A DNA stretch of 41,913 bases from Hydrogenophaga sp. (GTDB lineage: Bacteria > Pseudomonadota > Gammaproteobacteria > Burkholderiales > Burkholderiaceae_C). The translations under genes were made by a program, and so were the position numbers. The DNA is taken from positions 1 to 41,913 of the forward strand of contig NZ_JALHLX010000020.1 in the NCBI RefSeq assembly GCF_022844385.1. The letters are read 5' to 3'. Below the pieces are notes generated by a model, which worked only from the letters and a program-made list of their open reading frames with translations, ran no database searches and was not told the origin of the DNA. Below are positions 9,183-16,674 of the stretch, one piece after another (position 1 is the first letter of the stretch; each line of letters begins with the position of its first letter).

Positions 9183-9965
9183 TCAGAGCTGGCTCAGGCG
9201 CTGCAGCATCTGGTCGGATGTCTGGATGGCCTTGGAATTCATCTCGTAGGCGCGCTGGGTCTGGATCATGGTCACCAGCTCCTGCACCACGTTGACGTTG
9301 GAGGTTTCCACAAAGCCCTGCATCACGGTGCCGGTGCCGGCGGTGCCGGGTGCGGCTGCGATCGGCGCGCCCGAGGCCAGGCTCTCGGTGTAGAGGTTCT
9401 GCCCCATGGGCTCCAGGCCGGCCGGGTTGATGAAGGTGGCCAGTTCGATGTTGCCCACCTGCTGCGGCGCAGGGTTGCCCGGCAGCTTGACGGTGACCAC
9501 ACCGTCGCTGGAAATGGTGATGCTCTGCGCTTCGGCGGGCACGGTGATGCCGGCGGTCAGCGGGTAACCGCTGGAGGTGACGATGCGGCCCTGCGCGTCG
9601 GGCTTGAAGCTGCCGTCGCGCGTGTAGCCGGTGGTGCCGTCGGGCAGCTCCACCTGGAAGAAGCCGTTGCCGTTGACCGCGATGTCCAGCGGGTTGTCCG
9701 ACTGCTGCATGCTGCCCTGCGAGAAGTTGCGCGAGGTGGCCACGGTGCGCACACCCAGGCCCACTTGCAGGCCGGTGGGTAGCTCGGCCTGCTCGGCCGT
9801 ATTGGCACCCACCTGGCGCAGGTTCTGGTACATCAGGTCTTCGAACACCGCCGTGGCGCGCTTGAAGCCGTTGGTGGACACGTTGGCCAGGTTGTTCGAA
9901 ATCACGTCCAGCTGCATCTGCTGTGCCTGCATGCCGGTCTTGGAAATCATCAGCGAATTGATCAT
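9183..9965 (-). CDS. flgG: Flagellar distal rod protein FlgG
   Basis: Distal rod subunit. The N-terminus [36 protein letters not shown] carries the rod/hook signature, and the C-terminus [35 protein letters not shown] is the canonical FlgG end. 260 residues, exactly the size of enterobacterial FlgG, with no insertion. It follows flgF by 24 bases in the operon. Confidence 0.97.
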   Translation of the reverse strand: MINSLMISKTGMQAQQMQLDVISNNLANVSTNGFKRATAVFEDLMYQNLRQVGANTAEQAELPTGLQVGLGVRTVATSRNFSQGSMQQSDNPLDIAVNGNGFFQVELPDGTTGYTRDGSFKPDAQGRIVTSSGYPLTAGITVPAEAQSITISSDGVVTVKLPGNPAPQQVGNIELATFINPAGLEPMGQNLYTESLASGAPIAAAPGTAGTGTVMQGFVETSNVNVVQELVTMIQTQRAYEMNSKAIQTSDQMLQRLSQL

Positions 9966-9989
9966 GGTGTGCTCCGCGAGGAAAAGGGG

Positions 9990-10727
9990 TTATCCATTCA
10001 TGCTCAGCAACTGGCTGGCGGTCTTGTCGTTGGTTTCGCCGTTCTGCAGCATGCGCATCTGCACCTCGAACTGGCGGGCCACGGCGATCATTCCGACCAT
10101 GGCCTCCATGGGATTCACGTTGGAGCCTTCGAGCGCACCGTCCTGCAGACGGGCCACGTCGCTGGCCGGCAGCGGGTCGCCCTGCGGGCCGCGGAACAGG
10201 CCGTCCTCGCTGCGGCGCAGCGGGTTGTCCGCGTCGGGCAGCACCATCTTGAGCTTGCCCACGTTCTGCGAGGGCTGGTTGCCCACACGCGTGCTCACCG
10301 TGCCGTCGCCGGCGATGTCCACGCGCGCGCCTTCGGGGATCACGATCGGGCCACCGTCGCCCAGCATGGGCAGGCCCTGGGCGTTGACCAGCGTGCCGTC
10401 CTGGTTGACTTCGAGCGCGCCGGCGCGGGTGTAGGCCTCGGTGCCGTCCAGCCCCTGCACCGCAAAGTAGGCGTTGTCGCGCGCGGCCACGTCGAGGTTG
10501 CGGCCGGTGGAGGTGATGGCGCCCGGCATGTCGGAATGGCCGGCCGTGGCTTCGAGGGCAAACACGCGGGTGCTGGCGCCGTCGCCACGCACGGGGACCG
10601 CGCGGAAGGTGGAGAGCTCGGCGCGAAAGCCCGGCGTGGACACATTGGCCAGGTTGTTGGCCAGCACCGATTGGCGATGCTGCGCGGCGTTGGCGCCGGT
10701 CATCGCGGTGTAGATCATGCGGTCCAT
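9990..10727 (-). CDS. flgF: Flagellar proximal rod protein FlgF
   Basis: Proximal rod subunit. It starts [38 protein letters not shown], the FlgF version of the rod signature, and ends with GSNVNPMEAMVGMIAVARQFEVQMRMLQNGETND. The 245 residues match the family. FlgF and FlgG are paralogues; the N-terminal MDRMIYTAMTGA separates FlgF from FlgG here. It follows flgE by 32 bases. Confidence 0.96.
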   Translation of the reverse strand: MDRMIYTAMTGANAAQHRQSVLANNLANVSTPGFRAELSTFRAVPVRGDGASTRVFALEATAGHSDMPGAITSTGRNLDVAARDNAYFAVQGLDGTEAYTRAGALEVNQDGTLVNAQGLPMLGDGGPIVIPEGARVDIAGDGTVSTRVGNQPSQNVGKLKMVLPDADNPLRRSEDGLFRGPQGDPLPASDVARLQDGALEGSNVNPMEAMVGMIAVARQFEVQMRMLQNGETNDKTASQLLSMNG

Positions 10728-10759
10728 GCGGGGCTCCTTCGTTCAGTTCAGGCGCCTGA

Positions 10760-11983
10760 TCAGCGCATGTTGAGCAGCGTGCTCAACACCTGGTCTTGCG
10801 TCTTGATGGTCTGGGCGTTGGCCTGGTAGGCGCGCTGTGCGGTCATCATGTTCACCAGCTCGGCGGTTAGGTCGACGTTGGAGTCTTCCAGCGCACCCGA
10901 ACGGATGCCGCCAAAGTTGCCGGAACCTGGTTCACCGCGCACCGGCTCGCCCGAGGCGAAAGTGGCCGACCAGTTGCCGCCGCTCGATGGCGACAGGCCT
11001 TGCGAGTTGCGGAAGTTCACCAGCGCCACCTGACCGGCTGCGCGCGTTTCGCCGTTGGAATAGCGGCCGGTGACGATGCCGGCTTCGTCGATGCTCAGGC
11101 CCACGAACTCGCCGGGGAAATAACCGTCCTGGTCGAGGTCGAACACCGCAAAGTCGGTGCCGAACTGGCTGGCTGCGCTGAGGTCGAGCGTCACCGGGAA
11201 GGTCACCGCGGGGTCGTTCGGCGAGGCCAGCGTGATGGTGGGTGGGGGCGTGATCGAAGCCGGGTTGATGGTGCCGTCCGCGTTGAAGTTCAGGTTCACG
11301 GGCGGGGCCAGCGGCGCGGGCGTGCCGCCGTTCACGCTGGCATACACCTCCCAGGTGTTGTTGGCCGTCTTGGTGAAGGCCAGCGCCACCGGCACTTCCA
11401 TGCCTTGCGGGTCGTAGGCCACCACCGACGTGCCGTAGGTGGTGATCGGCGTGGGCGGCGTGACGCTGGCGGCCACGGGCGCGCGGGCGTCCAGGTTGAA
11501 CTGGGCCACGATGGAGCTGGTCTGGCGCGCGGGGATCGGTGCGCTGGTGGGCAGCGACAGCGGCTGGCTGTCGAAGCTCAGGCGGTTGCCGTCATCGTCG
11601 GTGGGGTAGCCCATGAGCTGGCCGCCCTGCTGGTTGACGATGTTGCCGTCGCGGTCGAGCTTGAACATGCCGGCGCGGGTGTAGGCCTGGGTGCCGTTGG
11701 GCTGGGTGACTTCAAAGAAGCCGTTGCCGTTGATGGCCAGGTCCAGGTCGTTGCCCGTGACCGTGATGTTGCCTTGCGTGAACATCTGCGACACCGTGGC
11801 CACGGTCACGCCGATGCCCTTGTTGGCGCCGCCGGCGGCATTGACCGAGCTGGCGTAGAGCTCGGCGAACTCGGCGCGCGAGCTCTTCATGCCGACCGTG
11901 TTGGCGTTGGCGATGTTGTGGCCGATCACGTCGAGGTTGCGGCTGGCGCTGTTCAGACCGGAGAGTCCTTGCTGGAATGCCAT
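10760..11983 (-). CDS. flgE: Flagellar hook protein FlgE
   Basis: Main hook subunit, 407 residues. The ATG at 11983 (MAFQQGLSGLNSASRNLDVIGHNIANANTVG) was chosen: AAGGAC lies 7 bases upstream and the protein then starts exactly at the family N-terminus. A longer open frame would run into the flgD coding end without homology. The C-terminus (LEDSNVDLTAELVNMMTAQRAYQANAQTIKTQDQVLSTLLN) is canonical. The centre has the Pro/Gly/Thr-rich D1-D2 hook surface, including a short run of prolines (SVTPPTPITT). Confidence 0.96.
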   Translation of the reverse strand: MAFQQGLSGLNSASRNLDVIGHNIANANTVGMKSSRAEFAELYASSVNAAGGANKGIGVTVATVSQMFTQGNITVTGNDLDLAINGNGFFEVTQPNGTQAYTRAGMFKLDRDGNIVNQQGGQLMGYPTDDDGNRLSFDSQPLSLPTSAPIPARQTSSIVAQFNLDARAPVAASVTPPTPITTYGTSVVAYDPQGMEVPVALAFTKTANNTWEVYASVNGGTPAPLAPPVNLNFNADGTINPASITPPPTITLASPNDPAVTFPVTLDLSAASQFGTDFAVFDLDQDGYFPGEFVGLSIDEAGIVTGRYSNGETRAAGQVALVNFRNSQGLSPSSGGNWSATFASGEPVRGEPGSGNFGGIRSGALEDSNVDLTAELVNMMTAQRAYQANAQTIKTQDQVLSTLLNMR

Positions 11984-12038
11984 GGTGATGTCCTTGGGGT
12001 GGGGAGTGAAGTTCAGGAAGAAGTGGTGCGCCGTCGGT

Positions 12039-12701
12039 TCACATGAACGCGAGCACGTCGTTGTAGGCGCGGGTGCTGCCGTCCTGCAGCAGCATGTAGA
12101 TGGAGCCACCGGAGAAGCTCACCGAGTCGACCGACAGACGCTGCAGCGACACGGTGTCCACGCGTTCGTTGCCGCTGTAGGCGCGCACCTGGAAGCCCTT
12201 GACCGAGGCCGGGTCCACGCCCTCGGCGTCCCAGCTGAATCCGTGCAGACCACCATTGAGGGCGCCCATTTCGATGGTGTCGATGACCTCGCCATTGGTG
12301 CCCATGACATCCACCTTCACGTCGGTGGCCTTGCCGTCGAGCGAAAACGCCGCCTTGCCCTGGCCGTTCTTGAAAGCCAGCGACTCGCCGGGCAACAAAG
12401 CCTCGCGACCGATCAGCGAGGTGCCTTGCAGCGCCGTGGTGGACGAGAACTGCGCCGCCATGCCCTTGAGCGTGGCGTTGAGTTCCTGGATGCCGCTGAC
12501 CGTGTTGATCTGCGCCATCTGGGTCGTCATCTGCGCGTTGTCCATCGGGTTCAGCGGGTCCTGGTTGTTGAGCTGCGCGACCAGGAGTTTGAGAAACCGG
12601 TCCTGCGAAGCCGCCGGGTCCATGTTGTTCTGGGCTGCGGTGCCGGTGGTGCTGCCCACGGTGTTGCCGAGGCTGGTGGTGTCGATGGGCTGGATGAACA
12701 T
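12039..12701 (-). CDS. flgD: Flagellar hook scaffolding protein FlgD
   Basis: Hook cap needed to polymerise FlgE. The N-terminal half carries the family motif DRFLKLLVAQLNNQDPLNPMDNAQMTTQMAQINTVSGIQELN, the part that guides export and cap formation. The C-terminal half (about residues 110-215) is the tudor/FnIII-like hook-cap region (GFSWDAEGVDP, AYNDVLAFM). 220 residues, normal. It starts 26 bases after flgC and ends 55 bases before flgE. Confidence 0.95.
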   Translation of the reverse strand: MFIQPIDTTSLGNTVGSTTGTAAQNNMDPAASQDRFLKLLVAQLNNQDPLNPMDNAQMTTQMAQINTVSGIQELNATLKGMAAQFSSTTALQGTSLIGREALLPGESLAFKNGQGKAAFSLDGKATDVKVDVMGTNGEVIDTIEMGALNGGLHGFSWDAEGVDPASVKGFQVRAYSGNERVDTVSLQRLSVDSVSFSGGSIYMLLQDGSTRAYNDVLAFM

Positions 12702-12727
12702 GGGTCAGGTCCTGAAGTTCGACGGGC

Positions 12728-13132
12728 TCACTGGCCCATCTGGAGGGTCTTGAGCAGCAACGACTTGGCCGTGTTCATCACCTCGACGTTGTTCTGGTAC
12801 GAGCGCGAGGCCGAGATCATGTTGACCATCTCTTCCACCGGGTTCACGTTGGAGTGGTTCACATAGCCTTCGGCGTCTGCGCTGGGGTGCGTGGGGTTGT
12901 GCACGCGCCGGCCCGGGTCCTGGCTTTCGACGATGTCCTTGACCTTCACACCCGCGTTGCCCGAACCACCCATGGGCACGGTCTGGAACTGGATGTGGCG
13001 CGCCTTGTAGGTCTGGCCGTCCGGCCCGGCCACTGCGTCCGCGTTGGCCAGGTTGCTGGCCACCACGTTGAGGCGCTGGGACTGCGCGCTGACCGCACTG
13101 CCCGACACGTTGAAGATGGAAAACATCGACAT
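12728..13132 (-). CDS. flgC: Flagellar proximal rod protein FlgC
   Basis: Proximal rod subunit, 134 residues. It starts MSMFSIFNVSGSAVSAQSQRLNVVASNLANADAV, and its C-terminal NVNPVEEMVNMISASRSYQNNVEVMNTAKSLLLKTLQMGQ is typical of FlgC. It lies 17 bases after flgB and forms the rod base with FlgB and FlgF on FliE. Confidence 0.96.
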   Translation of the reverse strand: MSMFSIFNVSGSAVSAQSQRLNVVASNLANADAVAGPDGQTYKARHIQFQTVPMGGSGNAGVKVKDIVESQDPGRRVHNPTHPSADAEGYVNHSNVNPVEEMVNMISASRSYQNNVEVMNTAKSLLLKTLQMGQ

Positions 13133-13149
13133 GATCGATTCCTTTCAGC

Positions 13150-13551
13150 TCATTGGCCTTGAATGGCGCTGAGCATGGTCTTGACGTGGGAATTGATGAA
13201 ACGCAGCGTCGATTCGTAGCGCACGCTGTTGTCCACGAAGCTGGCGCGTTCGCGGTCGAGGTCGACCGAGTTGCCATCCTGGCTGGGCTGGGTCTGCACC
13301 GTGTAGGCCAGCCGGGGGTCTTGCGCGCTGGTGGTGCCGAGCACCATGTGGCCGGCGCTGGTCAGGCTCACATCGGCGCGGGCGGTGCCGCCCGAGACGT
13401 TCTTGAGCGCGGCGGCAAAGTCGAAATCGCGCGCCACGTAGCCAGGGGTGTCGGCATTGGCGATGTTGCTGGCAATGACCTGCTGGCGCTGTGAGCGCAG
13501 CAGCAGGGCGTTGGCATGGAAGTCCAGCCGGGCGGTCATCTGTTCAAGCAT
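13150..13551 (-). CDS. flgB: Flagellar proximal rod protein FlgB
   Basis: First gene of the flg operon, 133 residues. The ATG at 13551 (MLEQMTARLDFHANALLLRSQRQQVIASNIANADTPGYVAR) was chosen for its GAGGTGAAC ribosome site and because FlgB homologues start here. The rod signature IASNIANADTPGY is intact and the C-terminal helix (FVDNSVRYESTLRFINSHVKTMLSAIQGQ) is normal. It is divergent from flgA, with about 175 bases between them that should hold both early promoters. Confidence 0.96.
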   Translation of the reverse strand: MLEQMTARLDFHANALLLRSQRQQVIASNIANADTPGYVARDFDFAAALKNVSGGTARADVSLTSAGHMVLGTTSAQDPRLAYTVQTQPSQDGNSVDLDRERASFVDNSVRYESTLRFINSHVKTMLSAIQGQ

Positions 13552-13727
13552 GTTCACCTCAGGGCACAGGTTGCGGGGCGGGTGAGCGGCCTTCCTCAGA
13601 GGGCGCGGACACCGGGGCGTTGGACGAATTATGGAAATCTTGAGGGTCTTCAATGGCCGGAACAAAGACCCCTTAGGCGGCCTTTTCCCGGCTTTCCCGC
13701 CAGCATCCGCGGCCTACAGTGCAGGCC
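13552..13727. promoter_or_regulatory. flgB/flgA divergent intergenic region
   Basis: These 176 bases separate the divergent flgB operon and flgA and must carry their class-2 (FlhDC-dependent) promoters. On the minus strand a CATAAT hexamer (13628-13633) would make a good -10 for flgB, but the only -35-like TTGAAG (13648-13653) is 14 bases away, too close for ordinary sigma-70. FlhDC-dependent promoters often have a poor -35. No sigma-28 or sigma-54 pattern was seen. The exact promoters are unproven. Confidence 0.4.
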
Positions 13728-14465
13728 ATGCCCAAGCCCCTGTCCTCCTTGTTGTCACTCCTGAACGCCCGTCTGCTCGCCTGGGCAGCACTGGTCCTGT
13801 GCAGCGGGCAGACGCTGGCGAGCGACGCCGCCGCGCTGGAGAAGATGGCGCACGACTTCCTGACACCCGCCCTGGCCGAAGCACTCCCGAAAGACGGTGC
13901 CTCACCGCTGCGCGCCGAGGTGGTGATGGGCTCGCTGGACGCGCGCCTCAAGCTCGCGCCCTGCAACCGGGTCGAAGCCCACCTGCCCAAAGGCTCACGC
14001 CTGTGGGGCCGCAGCCGCATCGGTCTGCGCTGTGTCGACGGCCCCAGCCGCTGGAATGTGTTTGTGCCGGTCACGGTGAAAGCCTGGGGACCGGCCTGGG
14101 TGCTCAAGCGCGCGGTGTCCGCAGGCGACACCCTGGCTCAAGAAGACGCCGAAATCGCCGAAATCGATTGGGCTGAACAACGCTCCGGCGTGCTGGCCGT
14201 GCCCGAGCGCTGGGTGGGCCAACTCGCTGCGTTCCCCCTCACACCGGGCCTCGCGCTGCGCGAGAACATGGTGCGTGCGCCCCAGGCGTTCGCGCCGGGC
14301 GCCCAGGTTCGGGTGATTGGTGAAGGCGGCGGTTTCAGCATTTCCGCCACCGGCCGGTCACTCACAGCCGGCCTGGTGGGTGAAACCGCCCGCGTCAAAC
14401 TGCCTGGTGGACGCGTGGTCACCGGCGTGGTGCGGGACGCGCAGACGGTTGAAATGGCGCTGTGA
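13728..14465 (+). CDS. flgA: Flagellar P-ring assembly chaperone FlgA
   Basis: Periplasmic chaperone for FlgI ring assembly. A Sec signal peptide is clear (PKPLSSLLSLLNARLLAWAALVLCSGQTLAS). The mature part has the SAF-type domain of FlgA in the C-terminal two thirds: WVLKRAVSAGDTLAQEDAE, LTPGLALRENMVRAPQ and the terminal GRVVTGVVRDAQTVEMAL. The ATG at 13728 is preferred over a GTG at 13719, which would add only three residues. 245 residues. It is divergent from the flgB operon and followed by flgM after 126 bases. Confidence 0.93.
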   Translation: MPKPLSSLLSLLNARLLAWAALVLCSGQTLASDAAALEKMAHDFLTPALAEALPKDGASPLRAEVVMGSLDARLKLAPCNRVEAHLPKGSRLWGRSRIGLRCVDGPSRWNVFVPVTVKAWGPAWVLKRAVSAGDTLAQEDAEIAEIDWAEQRSGVLAVPERWVGQLAAFPLTPGLALRENMVRAPQAFAPGAQVRVIGEGGGFSISATGRSLTAGLVGETARVKLPGGRVVTGVVRDAQTVEMAL

Positions 14466-14524
14466 AAACCCCGTTGGGGGACCAGACGGTGGCAAATTCG
14501 TGACGAACGCCGCACCAGAATCAC

Positions 14525-14551
14525 TAAAGTTCGTGAAACAGCAGCCGATAC
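14525..14551 (+). promoter_or_regulatory. Sigma-28 (FliA) promoter for flgMN
   Basis: TAAAGTTC (14525-14532), 11-base spacer, GCCGATAC (14544-14551). This differs from the enterobacterial sigma-28 consensus TAAAGTTT-N11-GCCGATAA only at the last base of each box. Predicted start is near 14558, about 34 bases before the flgM ATG. This is the strongest FliA promoter in the window. It makes flgM expression FliA-dependent, the usual negative feedback. Confidence 0.9.
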
Positions 14552-14591
14552 AGTCAGGACAAGGCCCTGACTTCGGGGTTTGGAGCGTGAC

Positions 14592-14915
14592 ATGAAAGTC
14601 GATTCATCACCGGATTCGTACATTGGTTCTGTGGCCGGCGGCCCCCAGAAGGCCACGGCGCCTGCGGCTGCCGAAGCCGGCGCTGCCGCCTCGGCGGCCA
14701 GCGCGGCCAACAAACCCCAGGCCGGCGTGACCGTGACCCTCTCGGCGTCGACCACCGAGGCCCGCGCGGTCTCCGGCGGCAGCGAGGTGTTCAACGCCGA
14801 CAAGGTGGCCGCGATGAAGGAAGCGATTGCCAATGGCAGCTTCCAGGTCAACGCTGGCGCCATTGCCGACAAGATGCTGGCCAACGCCGCCGAAATGCTC
14901 GGCCCGCGCACCTGA
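14592..14915 (+). CDS. flgM: Anti-sigma-28 factor FlgM
   Basis: Binds FliA in the cytosol and is exported through the finished hook, releasing late gene expression. 107 residues, at the long end for FlgM because the N-terminal half is a low-complexity Ala-rich stretch (ATAPAAAEAGAAASAASAAN), consistent with an unfolded export substrate. The C-terminal FliA-binding half is recognisable: FNADKVAAMKEAIANGSFQV, then NAGAIADKMLANAAEML. The ATG at 14592 fits the family start MKVDSS; a TTG at 14580 is less likely. It lies behind a sigma-28 promoter and 26 bases before flgN. Confidence 0.93.
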   Translation: MKVDSSPDSYIGSVAGGPQKATAPAAAEAGAAASAASAANKPQAGVTVTLSASTTEARAVSGGSEVFNADKVAAMKEAIANGSFQVNAGAIADKMLANAAEMLGPRT

Positions 14916-14941
14916 TTCCCAACCCACCACCCGGGCCCACC

Positions 14942-15310
14942 ATGAGCAATCTCTCGACCAACTACCACCCCTGGATCGGCTCGTTGCAAGTGGAGCTTGA
15001 CGCCCTGGAAGCCGCCCTGCTGCGCGGCGATGCGCCGGCTGTGGAGCTGGCCAGTGCGGCCATGCAGAAGGTGTTGATGCAAGCCCCGCCCGTCATTGCG
15101 CTGGGCGAGCCGGGCAGCGATCAACAGCAAGCCCTGCTGTCGGCGGCCGAGCGTTTCGCGCGGCTTCGCCAGGCCGTGCTGCGCGCCAATGCGCAGAGCC
15201 AGCGCGCCGTGACCAGCCTGCTGCCCCAGCATGCGATGCAACCCACCTACGGCCGCCAGGTTGGCGCGTCGTCCATGGGCGGCGCCGGCCGGGGTTACCT
15301 CTCGGCCTGA
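14942..15310 (+). CDS. flgN: Flagellar export chaperone FlgN-like protein
   Basis: A small, mostly helical 122-residue protein directly after flgM, matching the position and size of FlgN, the cytosolic chaperone of FlgK and FlgL. The helical part (WIGSLQVELDALEAALLRGDAPAVELASAAMQKVLMQ... FARLRQAVLRANAQSQRAVTSLLP) fits the family; the Gly/Ser-rich tail (GRQVGASSMGGAGRGYLSA) is variable. Sequence conservation of FlgN is low, so the call rests on context plus helix pattern. Followed at once by a strong terminator. Confidence 0.85.
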   Translation: MSNLSTNYHPWIGSLQVELDALEAALLRGDAPAVELASAAMQKVLMQAPPVIALGEPGSDQQQALLSAAERFARLRQAVLRANAQSQRAVTSLLPQHAMQPTYGRQVGASSMGGAGRGYLSA

Positions 15311-15327
15311 TCCCTGTTCGCTCCAGC

Positions 15328-15353
15328 AAAAACCGGCCCTGGCCGGTTTTTTT
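15328..15353 (+). terminator. Rho-independent terminator after flgN
   Basis: Arms AAAAACCGGCC and GGCCGGTTTTT with a 2-base loop, followed by further T to 15353. It ends the flgMN transcript 17 bases past the flgN stop. The flanking A- and T-tracts make it potentially active both ways. Confidence 0.9.
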
Positions 15354-15419
15354 GCGTCTGCGGCCTCATCACCGCCCGACGGAACAGCGGTTCATCCGCT
15401 GAGCGGCATTGCGGATCTG

Positions 15420-15441
15420 AATGCGATTCATTATTATTCGC
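15420..15441 (+). promoter_or_regulatory. Candidate Fur box upstream of bfd
   Basis: An AT-rich island in GC-rich surroundings starting AATGCGATTCATTATTATTC, ending 24 bases before the bfd ATG. It resembles the A/T hexamer pattern of Fur sites (AATGATAATCATT-like) with several mismatches. Iron control of bfd is common in proteobacteria. Site assignment is by eye only. Confidence 0.42.
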
Positions 15442-15465
15442 CCAGATTCACGGAGCCGCCACACC

Positions 15466-15684
15466 ATGATTGTTTGCATCTGCCGCCGCATCAGCGACAA
15501 GACGATTGCCCAATGCGCCCGCTCGGGCATGGGCTTTGACGACATCCAGCTCGAACTGGGTGTGGCCACGCAATGCGGCCAATGCGAAGGTTGCGCCCGG
15601 GCGCTGTGGTCGGAATGTTCGCCCCAGCAGTCGGTGGCGCACATCTCGCGCGACGTGACGACCCAACAGGCCATGAGCGCCTGA
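15466..15684 (+). CDS. bfd: Bacterioferritin-associated ferredoxin (BFD-like [2Fe-2S] protein)
   Basis: A 72-residue protein with the BFD-like [2Fe-2S] pattern: Cys4 and Cys6 (MIVCICRRIS), Cys37 and Cys40 (TQCGQCEGC). Bfd reduces the haem iron of bacterioferritin to release stored Fe(II). The start at 15466 was chosen because the Cys-x-Cys must lie at the N-terminus; an upstream ATG at 15421 would fall inside the candidate Fur site. No bacterioferritin gene is adjacent. It is a single-gene unit bounded by two strong terminators. Confidence 0.92.
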   Translation: MIVCICRRISDKTIAQCARSGMGFDDIQLELGVATQCGQCEGCARALWSECSPQQSVAHISRDVTTQQAMSA

Positions 15685-15700
15685 GGTCTTTCCTCTGCCC

Positions 15701-15732
15701 AACAAAAAACCGGCCTGGGCCGGTTTTTTGTT
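15701..15732. terminator. Bidirectional terminator between bfd and livM
   Basis: Arms AACAAAAAACCGGCC and GGCCGGTTTTTTGTT with a 2-base loop: a 15-base perfect stem flanked by A- and T-tracts. It ends bfd on the plus strand and the liv operon on the minus strand, since the two converge here. It shares its core with the terminator after flgN. Confidence 0.92.
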
Positions 15733-15747
15733 GTGGCTTGCAAGGCC

Positions 15748-16674
15748 TCAGCCTTTCTTCGCCCCGAAACGGTGTTCGATCTCGCCCACAATGCCGCGGC
15801 GGAACATGAGCACACACACCACAAAGGTGAAGCCCATGATGATGGACACCATGGAGCCCAGACCGGAGAGGTAGTTCTGCATGGTCACGATGATGGCCGC
15901 GCCCACGGAGGGGCCAAGGATGGTGCCCATGCCGCCGAGCAGCGTCATCAACACCACCTCACCCGACATCTGCCAGCCCACGTCGGTGAGTGTGGCGATG
16001 CCGAAGGCGATCGACTTGGTGGCTCCAGCGAGGCCGGCGATGGTGCCGGAGAGCACAAAGGCGACCAGCTTGTAGCGGTCGACGTTGTAGCCCAGCGAAA
16101 GCGCGCGGGGTTCGTTCTCACGCACCGACTTGAGCACCTGGCCGAACGGCGAATGGATGATGCGGTAGATGAGCGCAAACGCGGCGACGAAGATGGCCGC
16201 CACGAAGTAGTACATCACCGTGTCGTTGCCCAGATCGATCAGGCCGAACAGCTTGCCGCGCGGAATGCTCTGGATGCCGTCTTCAGCAAAGGTGAACGGC
16301 GCCTGCACACAGATGAAATAGATCATCTGCGCCAGCGCCAGCGTGACCATGGCGAAGTAGATGCCCTGGCGGCGCACCGCCAGCCAGCCGGTGACCAGAC
16401 CGATGAAGGCCGCGCTCAGCGTGCCCGCCAGAATTGCCAGTTCGGGCGTGAGGCCCCAGACCTTGGCCGCGTGGCCGGCCACGTAGGCCGCGAAACCGAA
16501 GAACATGGCGTGGCCGAACGAAAGCAGGCCGGTGAACCCGATCAGCAGGTTGAACGCGGAGGCGAACAGCGCGAAGCACAGCACCTTCATCAGGAAGATG
16601 GGGTAGCCCACGAAGGGGGCGACCAGCAGTGCCAGGAACAGCACCAGATAAACGTTGCGGGTGGCTTTGGACAT
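15748..16674 (-). CDS. livM: Branched-chain amino acid-type ABC transporter permease LivM
   Basis: Second inner-membrane permease of a LIV-I type (HAAT family) importer, 308 residues. The ATG at 16674 (MSKATRNVYLVLFLALLVAPFVGYP) overlaps the livH stop by one base (TAATG), so the two are translationally coupled. Several hydrophobic helices are visible, plus the LivM hallmarks NLLIGFTGLLSFGHAMFFGFAAY, a FGQVLKSVRENEPRALSLGY loop that contacts the ATPase (EAA-like), and GEVVLMTLLGGMGTILGPSVGA. A longer open frame continues upstream across livH but is out of the livH frame and not real. Last gene of the operon. Confidence 0.94.
   Translation of the reverse strand: MSKATRNVYLVLFLALLVAPFVGYPIFLMKVLCFALFASAFNLLIGFTGLLSFGHAMFFGFAAYVAGHAAKVWGLTPELAILAGTLSAAFIGLVTGWLAVRRQGIYFAMVTLALAQMIYFICVQAPFTFAEDGIQSIPRGKLFGLIDLGNDTVMYYFVAAIFVAAFALIYRIIHSPFGQVLKSVRENEPRALSLGYNVDRYKLVAFVLSGTIAGLAGATKSIAFGIATLTDVGWQMSGEVVLMTLLGGMGTILGPSVGAAIIVTMQNYLSGLGSMVSIIMGFTFVVCVLMFRRGIVGEIEHRFGAKKG

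Noticed and set aside
13648-13653. TTGAAG as a -35 for flgB
   Set aside because: Only 14 bases from the CATAAT -10; outside the working range for sigma-70, so not called as a promoter pair.
13552-13727. Sigma-54 promoter for flg genes
   Set aside because: No GG-N10-GC pair in the -24/-12 arrangement with the flanking consensus was found; FlhDC is present, so the cascade need not use sigma-54.
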